64,000 bases of DNA, from NCBI GenBank assembly GCA_963969345.1, contig OZ017767.1, forward strand, positions 4,616,739-4,680,738. Direction: 5' to 3'. Shown here one piece after another: positions 32,613 to 43,171 of this stretch (position 1 is its first letter; each line of letters opens with the position of its first letter). Under the pieces are notes generated by a model. The model worked only from the letters and a program-made list of their open reading frames with translations. It made no database searches and was not told the DNA's origin. Source of the DNA: Turbatrix aceti. Its lineage: Eukaryota > Nematoda > Chromadorea > Rhabditida > Panagrolaimidae. The position numbers and the translations under genes are program-made.

Positions 32613-33694
32613 TTATTCAGAATGTTCCGGGAAGTCGGTGGAGTGTTCGACGACGTTACCGGCGGAGACGACTTGGCCAGAAGCGGAGCCAATGTCGAAC
32701 GAGGCTTCGCCCTGGGTCTGGACCATGGTTTCCCGGACTTTTTTGATGGCAGCAGCTTCGTTGTCTCGCTTCGGTTCAGTGCATTCCCGCATGTGTTCAG
32801 AAAACATGGCAAAGTCCTTGAAGGGAAAAGTCTTGTTTTCGAACTCGCCGAAATTTGCCGGGGAGGGGATGCCGCGGCACAGGCACTCGACGTGCTGCAT
32901 GTAGAGCAGCATGTTGTTGACGGTTTTGTAGTGCTGGTTCCAGGTGTGCGGGTTCGGGGAACGGCCTCTCATTGCGATCATCAATTTTTTGTATTCCAGC
33001 GAGTTGGGATCGGCCGGAACAACGCTTTTCCCTAAAAAATAACCAAAATATGATCGAAAAAGCGCATTGAACTCACATTCGAAGGAGGGGTCGCAATCGA
33101 TGTGCACAAAACACTGCAAAGCCTTGGCAGCGTTCGCGAGGTTAAACGACGGATTGGGCTCAACCTTGAACTGAACGAGACGATTCTCAAAGTCAAAGTT
33201 CGGGAAATCCTTGCGGTGGTTGGCGTAACGGTCGTTGGTGATGATGACGCCCTCGAAGTCCTGAGCGAACCTGATCGCACAGAGGTCGTCCGCCTCGACA
33301 AATTCTTCGTTGGAGAATTTGAGGAAGCCGAGCTTGTTGAGTTCCTAAAAAATGTGTTATCCATGGCATGCGCTCGAAAAAAGACATGCACTCATAAAAT
33401 TAGGCTAGGCCTATTTTTATCCCCGCATACAACGTCAAAACTCACGGTGATGATCCATCCGTTGATCCAGTCCCGCTCCCAGCGATGCATCTCCTTTTTG
33501 TAGAATACAGCGATCGTGTAGTAGCCGCGCGTCATGAACTTGAAAAACAACAGGAACAAAAGTGCGGCATTCGGGCGAATATCCATGGCCTGGTCGGTGA
33601 TGAGCACAGGCGACGACGAGCCGTGCATGACGTTCATGGCGTCCAGAATCACAACACGACGCCTCGTGTTGGGTGCAGAAGCATTGGTAGCCAT
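32613..33694 (-). CDS. NYN/Zc3h12a-type endoribonuclease domain protein (RDE-8-like)
   Basis: Three exons: 33694..33446, 33344..33077 and 33031..32613, giving 311 aa. The N-terminal 150 residues form a NYN (PIN-like) nuclease fold: RRVVILDAMNVMHG (first acidic residue), RGYYTIAVFYKKE, then NEEFVEADDLCAIRFA (second acidic pair) and GVIITNDRYANH (third acidic residue), then ENRLVQFKVEP. These are the metal-binding positions of the Regnase/Zc3h12a family. In nematodes the group includes RDE-8 and NYN-1/2, which cut RNA-interference targets, and REGE-1, which degrades mRNA. No CCCH finger is present. The C-terminal half is Ser/Glu-rich with a LCRGIPSPANFGEF segment. Endonuclease activity is inferred from the motifs. 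Confidence 0.8.
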
Positions 33695-33922
33695 ATCCGG
33701 TGAAACAAATGGGTGATAATGATGATAATGCGCACAAATAATGTCACTGCTTGTTGCGATTGACTCGACCCGCTCGTCTGATTTCGTATTTTCAAAAGTT
33801 TTGGCGAAATGCGCGCAACAATCTGAGTCACTGTATTTTAGCGGTTTTTCTTCATTTGTAAAATATCAGTTCGTGAAAATTGTCGTATCGCAGAAAGCAT
33901 CGATCGTCGTCGTGGTTATCCC
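33695..33922. promoter_or_regulatory. Shared bidirectional promoter region
   Basis: Only 228 bp separate the start codons of the minus-strand NYN nuclease gene and the plus-strand 195-aa gene. Both promoters must lie here or within the 5' UTRs. No TATA box is clear. Confidence 0.5.
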
Positions 33923-34610
33923 ATGGATCCACACCCCCCGGGCAAGCTGGAGCGTGAGAAGGCGTACCTTTCCACGCTGATCGAAGTCATGCCGCCTTTC
34001 ATCATTCGAAAGCCATCGATCTGGGAGGGCACGCCTGCTGCCGATGCCATGGGGTGAGAATCTGCGTTGTTGCCTTACATTGTTTACAATTTTTCAGGTT
34101 TTCGTCGTTTTCGTATCACGTAACGCCTATCACGAATGTTTCCTACGAATACATGCTTAACGGCGATTCCCGAGATTCACGATCGTGGTTCGAATTTTCC
34201 GATTGGCGCGAGCGACTCTATCACGTAGGCCTAATTCGGAGTTTCTGCCGGTGATGTCAGCGATTGATTCCGTTTTACAGGATTCGGAATTCGTCAGAAA
34301 GATGCCGCCTGTCAAGCTCGGCGTCGATTTTGACGAGAGTCGCAATTCGGTGCGCAAGAGCGATTACACGGGCCTCAACAAGCCAGGCTGCTGCGATGCC
34401 GTCTCCCGTGAACACGTCGTTCCTCGCAAATCGCCCCTGGATGTGCTGCGCAACCACTTTATCCAGCCACGTGATTCACTCGAAGAGCTGGCAAAGACGA
34501 TGACTGACAACGGCATGGCCAATCTGGCGCCTTGTGTGGCTCCTACTCCCGTCGGCGTCGGCATCGGCGGAAAGTCGTCTAAAAGTTCTCCCAGTCACCG
34601 GTTTGCATAA
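33923..34610 (+). CDS. Conserved-looking hypothetical protein, 195 aa
   Basis: Three exons: 33923..34053, 34098..34224, 34281..34610, with 44- and 56-bp introns in consistent phase, so the gene is very likely real. The protein starts MDPHPPGKLEREKAYLSTLI, continues with MPPFIIRKPSIWEG and SYHVTPITNVSYEYML. The middle is charged (KLGVDFDESRNSVRKSDY, DVLRNHFIQPRDSLEELAKTM), and the end is Gly/Ser-rich. There is no signal peptide, no membrane segment and no motif I recognise. It sits head-to-head with the NYN nuclease gene and 292 bp upstream of the DUF7027-like gene on the same strand. AATAAA follows at 34620. Confidence 0.72.
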
Positions 34611-34619
34611 GGAAGTGCA

Positions 34620-34625
34620 AATAAA
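34620..34625 (+). terminator. Poly(A) signal of the 195-aa gene
   Basis: AATAAA 10 nt after the stop codon, giving a very short 3' UTR. Confidence 0.6.
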
Positions 34626-34902
34626 TATTTTGTAACGTAAGTTGTTGATTTGAGGTTGCCAAACTTGACAAAAAAACCTTTTGAATTCGAAAAGTGGTTT
34701 TATTGGATTTTGCTTGTTTACAGAAAAAATTGATGGTTCATACCTTCTTTTTGACTGATGAGCACTTTTTGTCTAAAAATGAGGGTTGCGCATGGTTGCT
34801 TTCTTGTTGACCCACCTGTTTCCTACCTGTGTTTGTGATTCGTGATTCCGCGGATGGGGATGGATGTGGATATGGATGCGGACTGCTTTATTCCACCTCA
34901 TC

Positions 34903-35515
34903 ATGGCTGTCCCGACCGGTGGCTTCGACCAAAACAACCCCAAGTACCGATGCTGCTGCCGTGCGATGCACATCACGGTAATAACTTTTTTGTAACCCTC
35001 TCTCGAGTGGATTCTCATAATTTTTCTTTCAGACGGCGTCGAAGCTGGTGTCTTTCCTCCAGCTTCTGGGCATGCTCGTTCACATTGTCTACTCATTCAC
35101 TCGGTCCGCTTCGTACATCTTCTACACTCTCTGGTTCCTGGCATTTGTTATCCCAATTTACGGTAGTCTACTGTACGCCGTCTTCAAGGAACAGCGCATG
35201 TACGCCCTGCCCTACCTGATCTCGGAGGCGGCGAGCATCATCCTGGGCGTCATAATTCTCATCGCTTACATCCTCATCGTCGCTTTATCTCGGAAAACGC
35301 TGATCCAGATGGCCAGGGACCTCACTGATTTCAACGGGCTCGACACGGAATCCAACTTCCACACAATCCGCGGAGTCGCGATCTTCTTTTGCTTCGTCGG
35401 GGCTGCAGGCCTGATCCTCCAGCTCTTCTTTTTCTGGACTATCTTCCGTTTCTACCGCTTCCTCCGCGAGCGAGAGACGTCATTCAGCTTTGAGCCCGAG
35501 TTTCGCATGACATAG
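34903..35515 (+). CDS. Four-span membrane protein, DUF7027/LAPTM-like
   Basis: Two exons, 34903..34977 and 35033..35515, give 185 aa. The N-terminus NPKYRCCCRAMHITTASKL carries a Cys cluster next to the first membrane span, as in LAPTM4 and nematode DUF7027 proteins. Four hydrophobic segments follow: SFLQLLGMLVHIVYSF, LWFLAFVIPIYGSLLYAVF, ISEAASIILGVIILIAYILI and IRGVAIFFCFVGAAGLILQL. The C-terminus is short and charged, with no obvious sorting motif. It probably sits in endo-lysosomal or other internal membranes, but that rests on family likeness. Several out-of-frame ATGs lie just upstream. Confidence 0.72.
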
Positions 35516-35641
35516 GGCTCTTTTTCTCCCCGCTGCCAATTGCGTCTATTGTTCCGAATGTTTTTCGTTTTTCTAGAGCGAGCGCAGCGTAAAATATACA
35601 AACAACAGCTGCAGCTGGGGGAATGGGGACCGAGAGGGCTG

Positions 35642-37227
35642 TCAAACATGGGAATGACGCTTGTTGTTGTCGTCTTCGTTATCGGAATCCGACTTTTGGT
35701 TTCCGGCCGGGGCAGAAGGGATCAGGGTGGTGCCGCCGCCGCCGCCTTCGTCGTCGTCGTCGTCGACGGCCACGAGGGAGCCCTTCTTTCTCCGACGAAG
35801 AAACTCGTCCTGATTGCACTCGAAGTACGAAGGCACTGGCGGAGGACTCTGAAACGGAAGGGCACATGGCACGATGATAGGAAACGCGTGACTGGGTCAC
35901 GAGAGACTCACCGGAAGGAGATCGCCTGCAAGGCCGTGGTACACGCTAAAGAGCGAAGCCACGAGCTCGCTGCTGAAGATGACGCCCGAGTGCAGCGACA
36001 TCATGCGAAGCACGAAGACGCCGTCTTGCTTGAGGTAATCGTTGACGAACTGTTCTATCTGCTTTTTTGACACTGTAAAAAATGTATTATTTTTGCCCGT
36101 TTTTTTTTATCGCGGATGCTTACTTTTGGGATCCAATTCCAAATCTGACAACTCGAGACTCGCAGAGATGAACCAGTACCCGAACGTCGAGCAGAGGGTC
36201 ACGACCACCCAGTAGACCAGTGAGATTACGGTAGACGCGGCGAGAATAACGTACCAAAACCAGAGAAAGATGAATATTTTTTCATTGAAGATGTTGATGA
36301 CGAGTACGCACTGCGTGCTGTACTTTTGAATGTTGGCCACTTGTCGGATCTGCAACTCACTCCCAAATTATTATTTGTTTGCCTTTGCCCCCCCTACCTA
36401 CCGTAAAATCACATATGGAGACCCGGGGGAAGTAGCCAGATGATTCCCACTGAACGCCTCGGATAATGTCCCAAACGACGTCGAAGCCGTACCACTGGTA
36501 CTTGTCGGTGCGGAGGAACATGTTGATGAGGTAGAACTGCGCGACGACGTTGACGAGGTAGAGGACCTTCGTGGCGAGGTACATGTAGCTGATGAAACAG
36601 GCTTTGTACCGGAGATTGAAGAACTTGATGGCGTGATGGAGGAGAATGTGGCGCCGATTGATTCGCCGCTGGAATTTGAGGGCTTTGGTGATGTGCAGCG
36701 TCAGGATCTTGAGATTCTTCTCCCTGATCTCTGTTTCCATGTTTTGCGAATCACAAGCGCGCTCTACAATTTCCCGCACTCGGATGCCGGAATTCATGTT
36801 GGCGCATTGCCAGAGGATGGACGGGAGCCGGAAACACGCTGCCTGAAGCAGGAACAGGAATGGCACCCACTGGTAGTAGCTGAGACGCGTCGACTCGCTG
36901 TACCTGTCCGCTTCTTTGACGAGCTCCACGTGGACATCTGGTCGTACAAAATACGAATCTTGGCTCCAGCAGTAGTTTTCCGCGAACTGAAAACCGGATG
37001 CATTAACGAACATGGAAGCCGCAGGAACCTGCCTGCTCCCAGCTGCCAGGGAACTTAGAGGGTAAGACGCACTCTAACGGACGACCCCCGAACTGTTTGA
37101 AGCTGATCAAGACAGAGAACGCGAGGAGCAGATTGGGCGTGTACAGATAATTCATGCGATCTACCACGTCGTCGTCGTTCTTTGACGACAGGTATCGCAT
37201 CATGCCGATGACCGTCTCGATCATCAT
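35642..37227 (-). CDS. Innexin gap-junction channel subunit (form with first exon 1a)
   Basis: Exons 37227..37033, 36986..36402, 36349..36124, 36072..35912 and 35848..35642 give 457 aa. Innexins form gap junctions and hemichannels in invertebrate plasma membranes. Landmarks are [14 protein letters not shown] (N-terminus), [16 protein letters not shown] (TM1 and loop), [25 protein letters not shown] (TM2, with the conserved YYQWVP), [14 protein letters not shown], and [20 protein letters not shown] (TM4). The loop cysteines (ECVLP/NYCW and CDF/QCVLV) are present. The C-terminal tail carries [11 protein letters not shown]. The first intron (37032..36987, 46 bp) appears to use a GC donor (CAG|GCAGGT), the only phase-0 choice that gives [10 protein letters not shown]. 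Confidence 0.93.
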
Positions 37228-37717
37228 GGCTACGGCTAGGCTATAAGCGCGCGGGATAAATCAGAGAATGATCAGAGACACGATTGAGGATGAGAAATGA
37301 ATGTGCGCGAAGGACCGGCAAGGAGGAGGGGGAGGAGGGTAAGTGACGGAAAAAGGAAGGATCGATTGCGTTGTTGTTATGCAGGAAGAAAAAAGGGCAA
37401 TAAAGCCTGCCCGTTCGGCTAGAAGGGTCACGCTCGGGTGCATTTATCGCCTGCAGTGCAGCCAACAAGCGATGATGATGATCGTCAATTTCAATTTTCC
37501 CTGACAGCAAGAATTGACTATGATTGGAATCGTTAGTGGTCGGACGAAGGGTGTTGTTTCAAAAACACCGTCTCTCGCCGGGACACCACCACAACAACCG
37601 GTTGCTCATCAGTGGACGACGTGCTTGCGGGGGGCACACGCATGCGGAATCGATCACACGCACCGGGCAGCAGTCGGGAAGCAGGCAAGGAGAGAGGGGG
37701 GAGGGAGACTGACTGAC

Positions 37718-37912
37718 CGCGCTCCAACCATCAGGAAAGGATGCCGGTGTCATGCACTCTAGCGGCTGACCGATGACCTGTTTGTAGAGAGTCAAGCCAG
37801 CCGCTGCGATGAGGAAATTTGGCGTGATTGCGGTGTGAGCGTTATCAACGGTATCACCATCGCAGGGAAATGCGAAGGTTGACAGCGAGCGTAGGATGTT
37901 TTCGATCGACAT
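37718..37912 (-). CDS. Alternative first coding exon (1b) of the innexin
   Basis: A 65-codon open segment from ATG at 37912 to a GTCAGT donor after 37718, phase 0. It reads MSIENILRSLSTFAFP..., GDTVDNAHTAITPNFLIAAAGL and YKQVIGQPLECMTPASFPDGW. This matches innexin N-termini and exon 1a of the neighbouring gene, which is also exactly 65 codons. It can splice to exon 2 at 36986 in frame. It has no downstream innexin exons of its own, so it is either an alternative promoter/first exon or a relic of a duplicated gene. The intact ATG, frame and donor favour use. Confidence 0.75.
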
Positions 37913-40900
37913 TCTAATGTATGTAAGACGCGGGAATATCAGTGGCGGGCTCACAGAGGAGCGCTCACCCAGCAGCCGTCGTAAGCAGGAGATTAAGCCG
38001 AATGATCAACAGAAAATCGCGGGGTGCGGCCAAGTGCCTTATTGGGTTGTGTCAAAGCCTCCCCCGTAAGTAAGCCTGCATCACCACCGGAAGTCGGGTC
38101 AACACGTAGTCTGATTGCCTCTCATCCTCTCGAGAGCTTGCCTCCCTGCCCTCCGCCCCGGTCGAGCCCAGCCGGCCCCGTGATCCGACGACTCTGCTCT
38201 GTTTTGTGTTTTTACTGTTTTCTGGACGAGTGTGCGCAACAATCCACGACAACCAGCCAGCCTCTCCAAACAACAACCATGTTTCCTTTCCCACGATTCA
38301 ATCACACACGTTGTCTCTCTTCAACCTTCGTTGCTATGCTGCTCTTGAGTTGCTCTGACGAAAACAAAAGCCGTCAAAACTTTTACCGGGTACTGGTTGG
38401 TTGGAATCAAATTTCGCATGAATATGTGTCGTATCGGGAAGATGCGGTAGGTAGCTGTCAACCAACGGTATTTGTTTTGACAAAGCTCGGCAATATTGCA
38501 TAACCGATTTCATTCTGCAAAAAAGCGCTTTCACCGCTCAACAAAATTGAGGCTCAACTGCGAGCTGAAGCTGAAGCTGGGGCTGGCTCGGGCTCATTGT
38601 CAGCACCGTGTGTGCGCCCGGTTAGACTCTACTCTACGGCTTTTATTTTACGATGACGCCAGGACTGCGCTCGTGCCCATCAGGACAATGAATGCCGGCC
38701 GGGCTTGGATACACGTGGGGTGCCGAGAGGGCCTGCTTTTCCCCTGCGCTCGCCGGAGTAGCCAGCAATCTGATCAATAACAAGCTCGTGTGCATGCTTG
38801 AGCAATTGCTTTTAAGAGGGCTCTCGACGTAACTACACTATAACATCGCCAGGAAGAAGGCGGGGTGCTGAGAAAATGCGTATTGCGTTTCAGTTTTCTT
38901 TTCCCTCTCCCGGGGCTGTGACGTGATTAGTCTGATTATCCGGCACAAGCACCTTTTTTGCACGCGTCCATGTATTTGTTTTCCCAAGGCTTTAATTCTG
39001 TCGACGGATTGGAAGTCCACCAATACGATGCGTCTTTTTTTTCGTTGCCAAATTTGGGGTTCTTGACACGCTGCTGCCGAAAAGGACCGCAGCACGCATG
39101 TGTCCTCGATGCAGGTAGCAAGCGCCTTCCCGCATCATTTGTTATTCTGAGGCATCCAATTTTCGTCATGGAATGCCATTCCGGATGAGCATAGGAACGA
39201 AAACTGCGGGGGGATGACCACTCGTCATCACGTGGTTTTTCCGTCCGTTTCTGGCTACATAAGGCATCGAAAAGAATGTCAACAGCTTTTCGGGAAACGG
39301 CAGTGGCCCGACAGCCGTCAGCCGTCAACCGTCGGTGCTACGCTTCCGTTTGCCCGGCTATTTGAATTCAAATCTATTGTGTCGGAGGAGTGTCGGGACC
39401 AAAACTGGCGATTTGGTATGTATCCCAGTTTCTGTGCCGGCTTCTGCATTCATTCGTTCGATGCAGGATGCGGCGCGGGTCGATGCCGGAGGCGATGCGA
39501 TGTCGCTGACACCCTGCTGCTAGCAAATCTCTGGTCATCGTCATCACCGCATCCGCGCCTGCCCCTCTCTTCTCGCCCCCTACGGCCAAATTGGATTACC
39601 CCATATCCGAAGAGGGAGACAAGCCGCTCGCTCCGTGGTGACTAGGCCGCGCCTTTGTGGGATGACCCCTTTCGCCGAGTTTGCTGCTCATCTCGTAAGT
39701 GGTGCTGTGCCGCAACTGAGCCTTCTTTCCTCCTCCTCAGCCGAGGCCGTATGGACCAAATTTGCCTCCTTTCACAACCGTTTACGACCACAAATGCCAC
39801 CAACACAAGCGCCTGTTGCCTCGCGAATCTCAGCACCCAACTCATTTGAATTTGCGTGCGGCTGCGGCGACGGGTCGGGCTGATATAAATTTTTGGACTG
39901 CATTTTTTTGCACTTTATGTTTTTATAATGCCTAGCTCGAATCTTGTTCCCATTTCACTGCGTTGTGTTTTCACGGAATGCAATTTGACGCGTCGCCGTC
40001 AACAGCAGTTCCATGCGGGTTCCGGTGCTGTTGTGTGTGTTTTGCAGTAGGACAAGTGCTTGAGCGTTTTCTGGCATCCGTCGTGACAGGTGTTGTCGTA
40101 CCTTGTCCCCGGGAAGGGCCTGCCCGATCACTCGTTGCTGGGATTTGCCGGGATTTGTCTTTTAAAAGACATTACATTCGAGAACCTCACTCGTCGATAC
40201 ACATGTCTCGCAAACTTGCATCCCGCCTACATACTACGTCCCCTCCCGCCTGCCTGAATCCATTTGCTACGCGATTAGGTAATCCGACGCGCATCACGCC
40301 TTCGTGCTAATAACGGCCACCAGATGACAAGGCGCTTGTCTAGTTCATGTCGGGCTTTGGAGAGACGTGCCGCTCTCTCAAATTGTTATTTGAGCCGAGC
40401 GGTGGCATCTAAACTTGAGTAAATGTGTGTTTGTGTGGCACTGTGTCGCAATTAAACGCCTCTCCGCGGTTGGATCAATGCGGCACGCTGCCTAAGGCTG
40501 TCAATTACAAGTCCGACGAGTCACTCCGCGCGTTCGGCGTGTGTATGTGCCATTTGTACGCTTCTTGCGAGTAAACACTCGTTTTTTGACCTCTTCGGCA
40601 TCAGCGGGGGATGGATAGACATCGCTGCCGACGTGGTGAAGAAAGCGGATCACGGCGGTCCCTGAGGGGAGGTCTTCAGATGACAGGACAGCCCGGCGGG
40701 GGGACTTGTCACGGCAGCCGTCATCGTGCGCATGTTGTGCAACAGTGTCCGCTCTGGTGAGGCGCGGCGTTTTCGATTCCGGGAAACCAATCTATCGATT
40801 CGCGCCTGTTCTTCGGCTCGATGCGTTTCATTTGCTGCGTTTATCCCCGATTAATCCATTTGCTTAATCCCCTTTTCTCTCTTGGCGGAGCGTACGTGTC

Positions 40901-43167
40901 CCCACACGCACTGTCTGCTGGGCCCACGCGAGACGACGTGTCCCGAGGCACTGTACGGCCCGCCCGTTTTCGTTTTCACTTTCATTTTCGTTTTCCGCTA
41001 AGGTGATTAAGCAGACTTGTTCCAGTTTGCCTGTAGGTTTCCTGTTTGTTTATTATCGCTGTGCACCCACCTAAAAGGATTTCTCCCTGTACTCACTACA
41101 GAGAGCAGCGCACGTATATACGTGAAGCGTTTTGCTGCTGCCTGACTCTTGGACGTGTATGACGATAGCAGCCACCCCGCCAGCCTCACGAGTGTTTTCC
41201 TGTGTCTTGGCCCCTTCGGATCTTTCACCCAGACTGCCTGCAGCATTTGTTTTTCGGTCATTTGGCTGCTTTGTCTTTTCGCCCGATGCGTAATTGTTGC
41301 CAATTTGGAAGAATAATAAATTTAATGCCTGGCCTTCAACGGCGATCTTCTCCAAATTGCCTTCGTTGACGGCAGTGCATTTATTTTCGCCGTTTTTTCA
41401 TCGTCTTGTTCTTTCTCCTAGACGAGCTCCCGGCCTGCGCCTGCCGATCAACGTCCCTTCCCGCGTCTCTTCTCTTGTCGCCATTCTTGATGGAACAGTT
41501 GTCAGATAGTTGTGCCTGGAGAGTCACTTGGCGTTTGACTCACTCAGGGGTATAGCGTCGCTTGTGGGGAATTCGCATTGTTTGAGGTCTAATTAATCGA
41601 CTCCTTGCTTTTTGCCTGCTGTGCCGTCAGGGGAGCTCCCAGAAGGTGTTTTCGTCAGTCGAAAAGCACCGATAAGTGGTTTCTTTGTTCGACACTGATT
41701 GTATTCGCCCGACTGGACGCCTGCAACGCAGACTGCGCTTTGCTTTTTTAACTCCTGGCAGCCAGAGTTTTTTGCCTTTAAACCAGAGTTGGTGGTGCTC
41801 GGCGATGCGTTTTACGCTTGCCATTGACAACTCAATTTTGCCAGCACAACGAGCGAGCGCCTTCCATGACTCTCAGGTGCCGGGCGTAGCGGTGTTCATT
41901 CAGACTCTCCTCTCCTCTCCGGCCGACCATGTATAGTATTTACTCGCCAATATGTTGTCACGTCTGGACGCGTGCTCGCACGTGCTCTTGTCTTATCAGT
42001 CGTTCCACAGGACCTCTTGAGGCTGAAGCGGATCAGTTGTTTCGCAATTCATGGAGTTTTGTTGAAAGTGTACTTAGGGACTCTGCACGTCTTCGCCTTT
42101 GAACTCTTTTTTGTCGTCCACGCGGTTCACTTTGCTCCTCGCATCCCAGAATATTCCTACTGCCGTTGTGAGTAACGAATCCAATTTGCGGAGCTTTTTT
42201 TGCGTCTCACGTCCCCTGTTATGGAATTTTACAATACTTCCGGCCAGCTTTTTGCCTGCTTGCGCGCGCTGCCAGCGCCCGTCTTTCTTTGCCACGCCGC
42301 CGGCAACCGACCTGCGCATTGTTCTGGCCTCTAACGACCGGCCGCTTGTTTGACTTTTTGTTTCCGGCTTCCAATGCCATTGTTCGAGTGTCACTTTTGA
42401 ATTCGGTATACGTAGTATAACAATGATTGATTGCGGGTAACACCCTGGTGCCAGCAGCTTGTTATACACTTGCAAAAAAGCACGGAGCAATGTGTTGCAC
42501 TTTTTGACTGGCTGGCACTCATTAGACGACCAGTCTCTTCTGCGCAGGCGTGGTGCTTACTAAGCACTACAGCTCGCTTGAGTGCCTCCCTTCCAGTCTT
42601 GTTGTGCCCTTTTCCCCCGCGATCGCTCTCTCACGTGGATGCGCCGGTTAATTTTTAGTATAGCTGTCTGCGAAATATCGCGTTCCGCACCTGGTTGATC
42701 GGATTACACTCTGGGACACGTGAAGCGCCGGGTTTAGTCAGTCTCTTCTTCCTCAGACTCGCGCTAGCGCCTTTTTCGACGTGTCTTCTTTGCGCCTGGC
42801 GTGTATGTATGCGGAGAATAATTTATCACATGCATAACGCAAGTTGTCCTCCTGTTTACCAACCCTTTTGGAGGGGGTTATTTCCAGTGCTACCCAGAAG
42901 CTTTCGAGTTCGAAATTGAATATTAACGCCAGCTTCTCTCTCTCTTGCCGCGAATTTGGGAGGCTTTTTTTCGGCACTGCCACCACCAGGAACACTTTTT
43001 TGTCTCTTGTCTGGCTATTTACGCTCGTTTGACCGAGACTAGTGTTACATCTGTCTGGCCACCGGCACCATCAGTATTTTTATTGGCGTGTCCGTGATTA
43101 ATTGCGGCTACGAAACAAACGCATTCCACGTTTTTGCAGAAATGCCGCCAAACAAAACCAAGTCATC
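37913..43167. other. 5.2-kb region without a supported gene
   Basis: This lies between the divergent 5' ends of the innexin (-) and the DMSR-like GPCR (+). Open frames on both strands are short, lack family motifs and do not join by consistent splicing. Stretches of TTTCGTTTTC-type repeats occur near 40967-41000. It is a candidate regulatory domain for two neuron-type genes. Confidence 0.4.
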
Positions 43168-43171
43168 ATGA
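43142..43171 (+). promoter_or_regulatory. Short upstream ORF overlapping the GPCR start
   Basis: ATG at 43142 opens nine codons ending in TGA at 43169-43171. The stop overlaps the main ATG (43168-43170) as ATGA. GTTTTTGCAG ends 2 nt upstream, so a transcript spliced there would carry this uORF at its very 5' end. It may reduce or regulate translation of the receptor. Confidence 0.45.
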
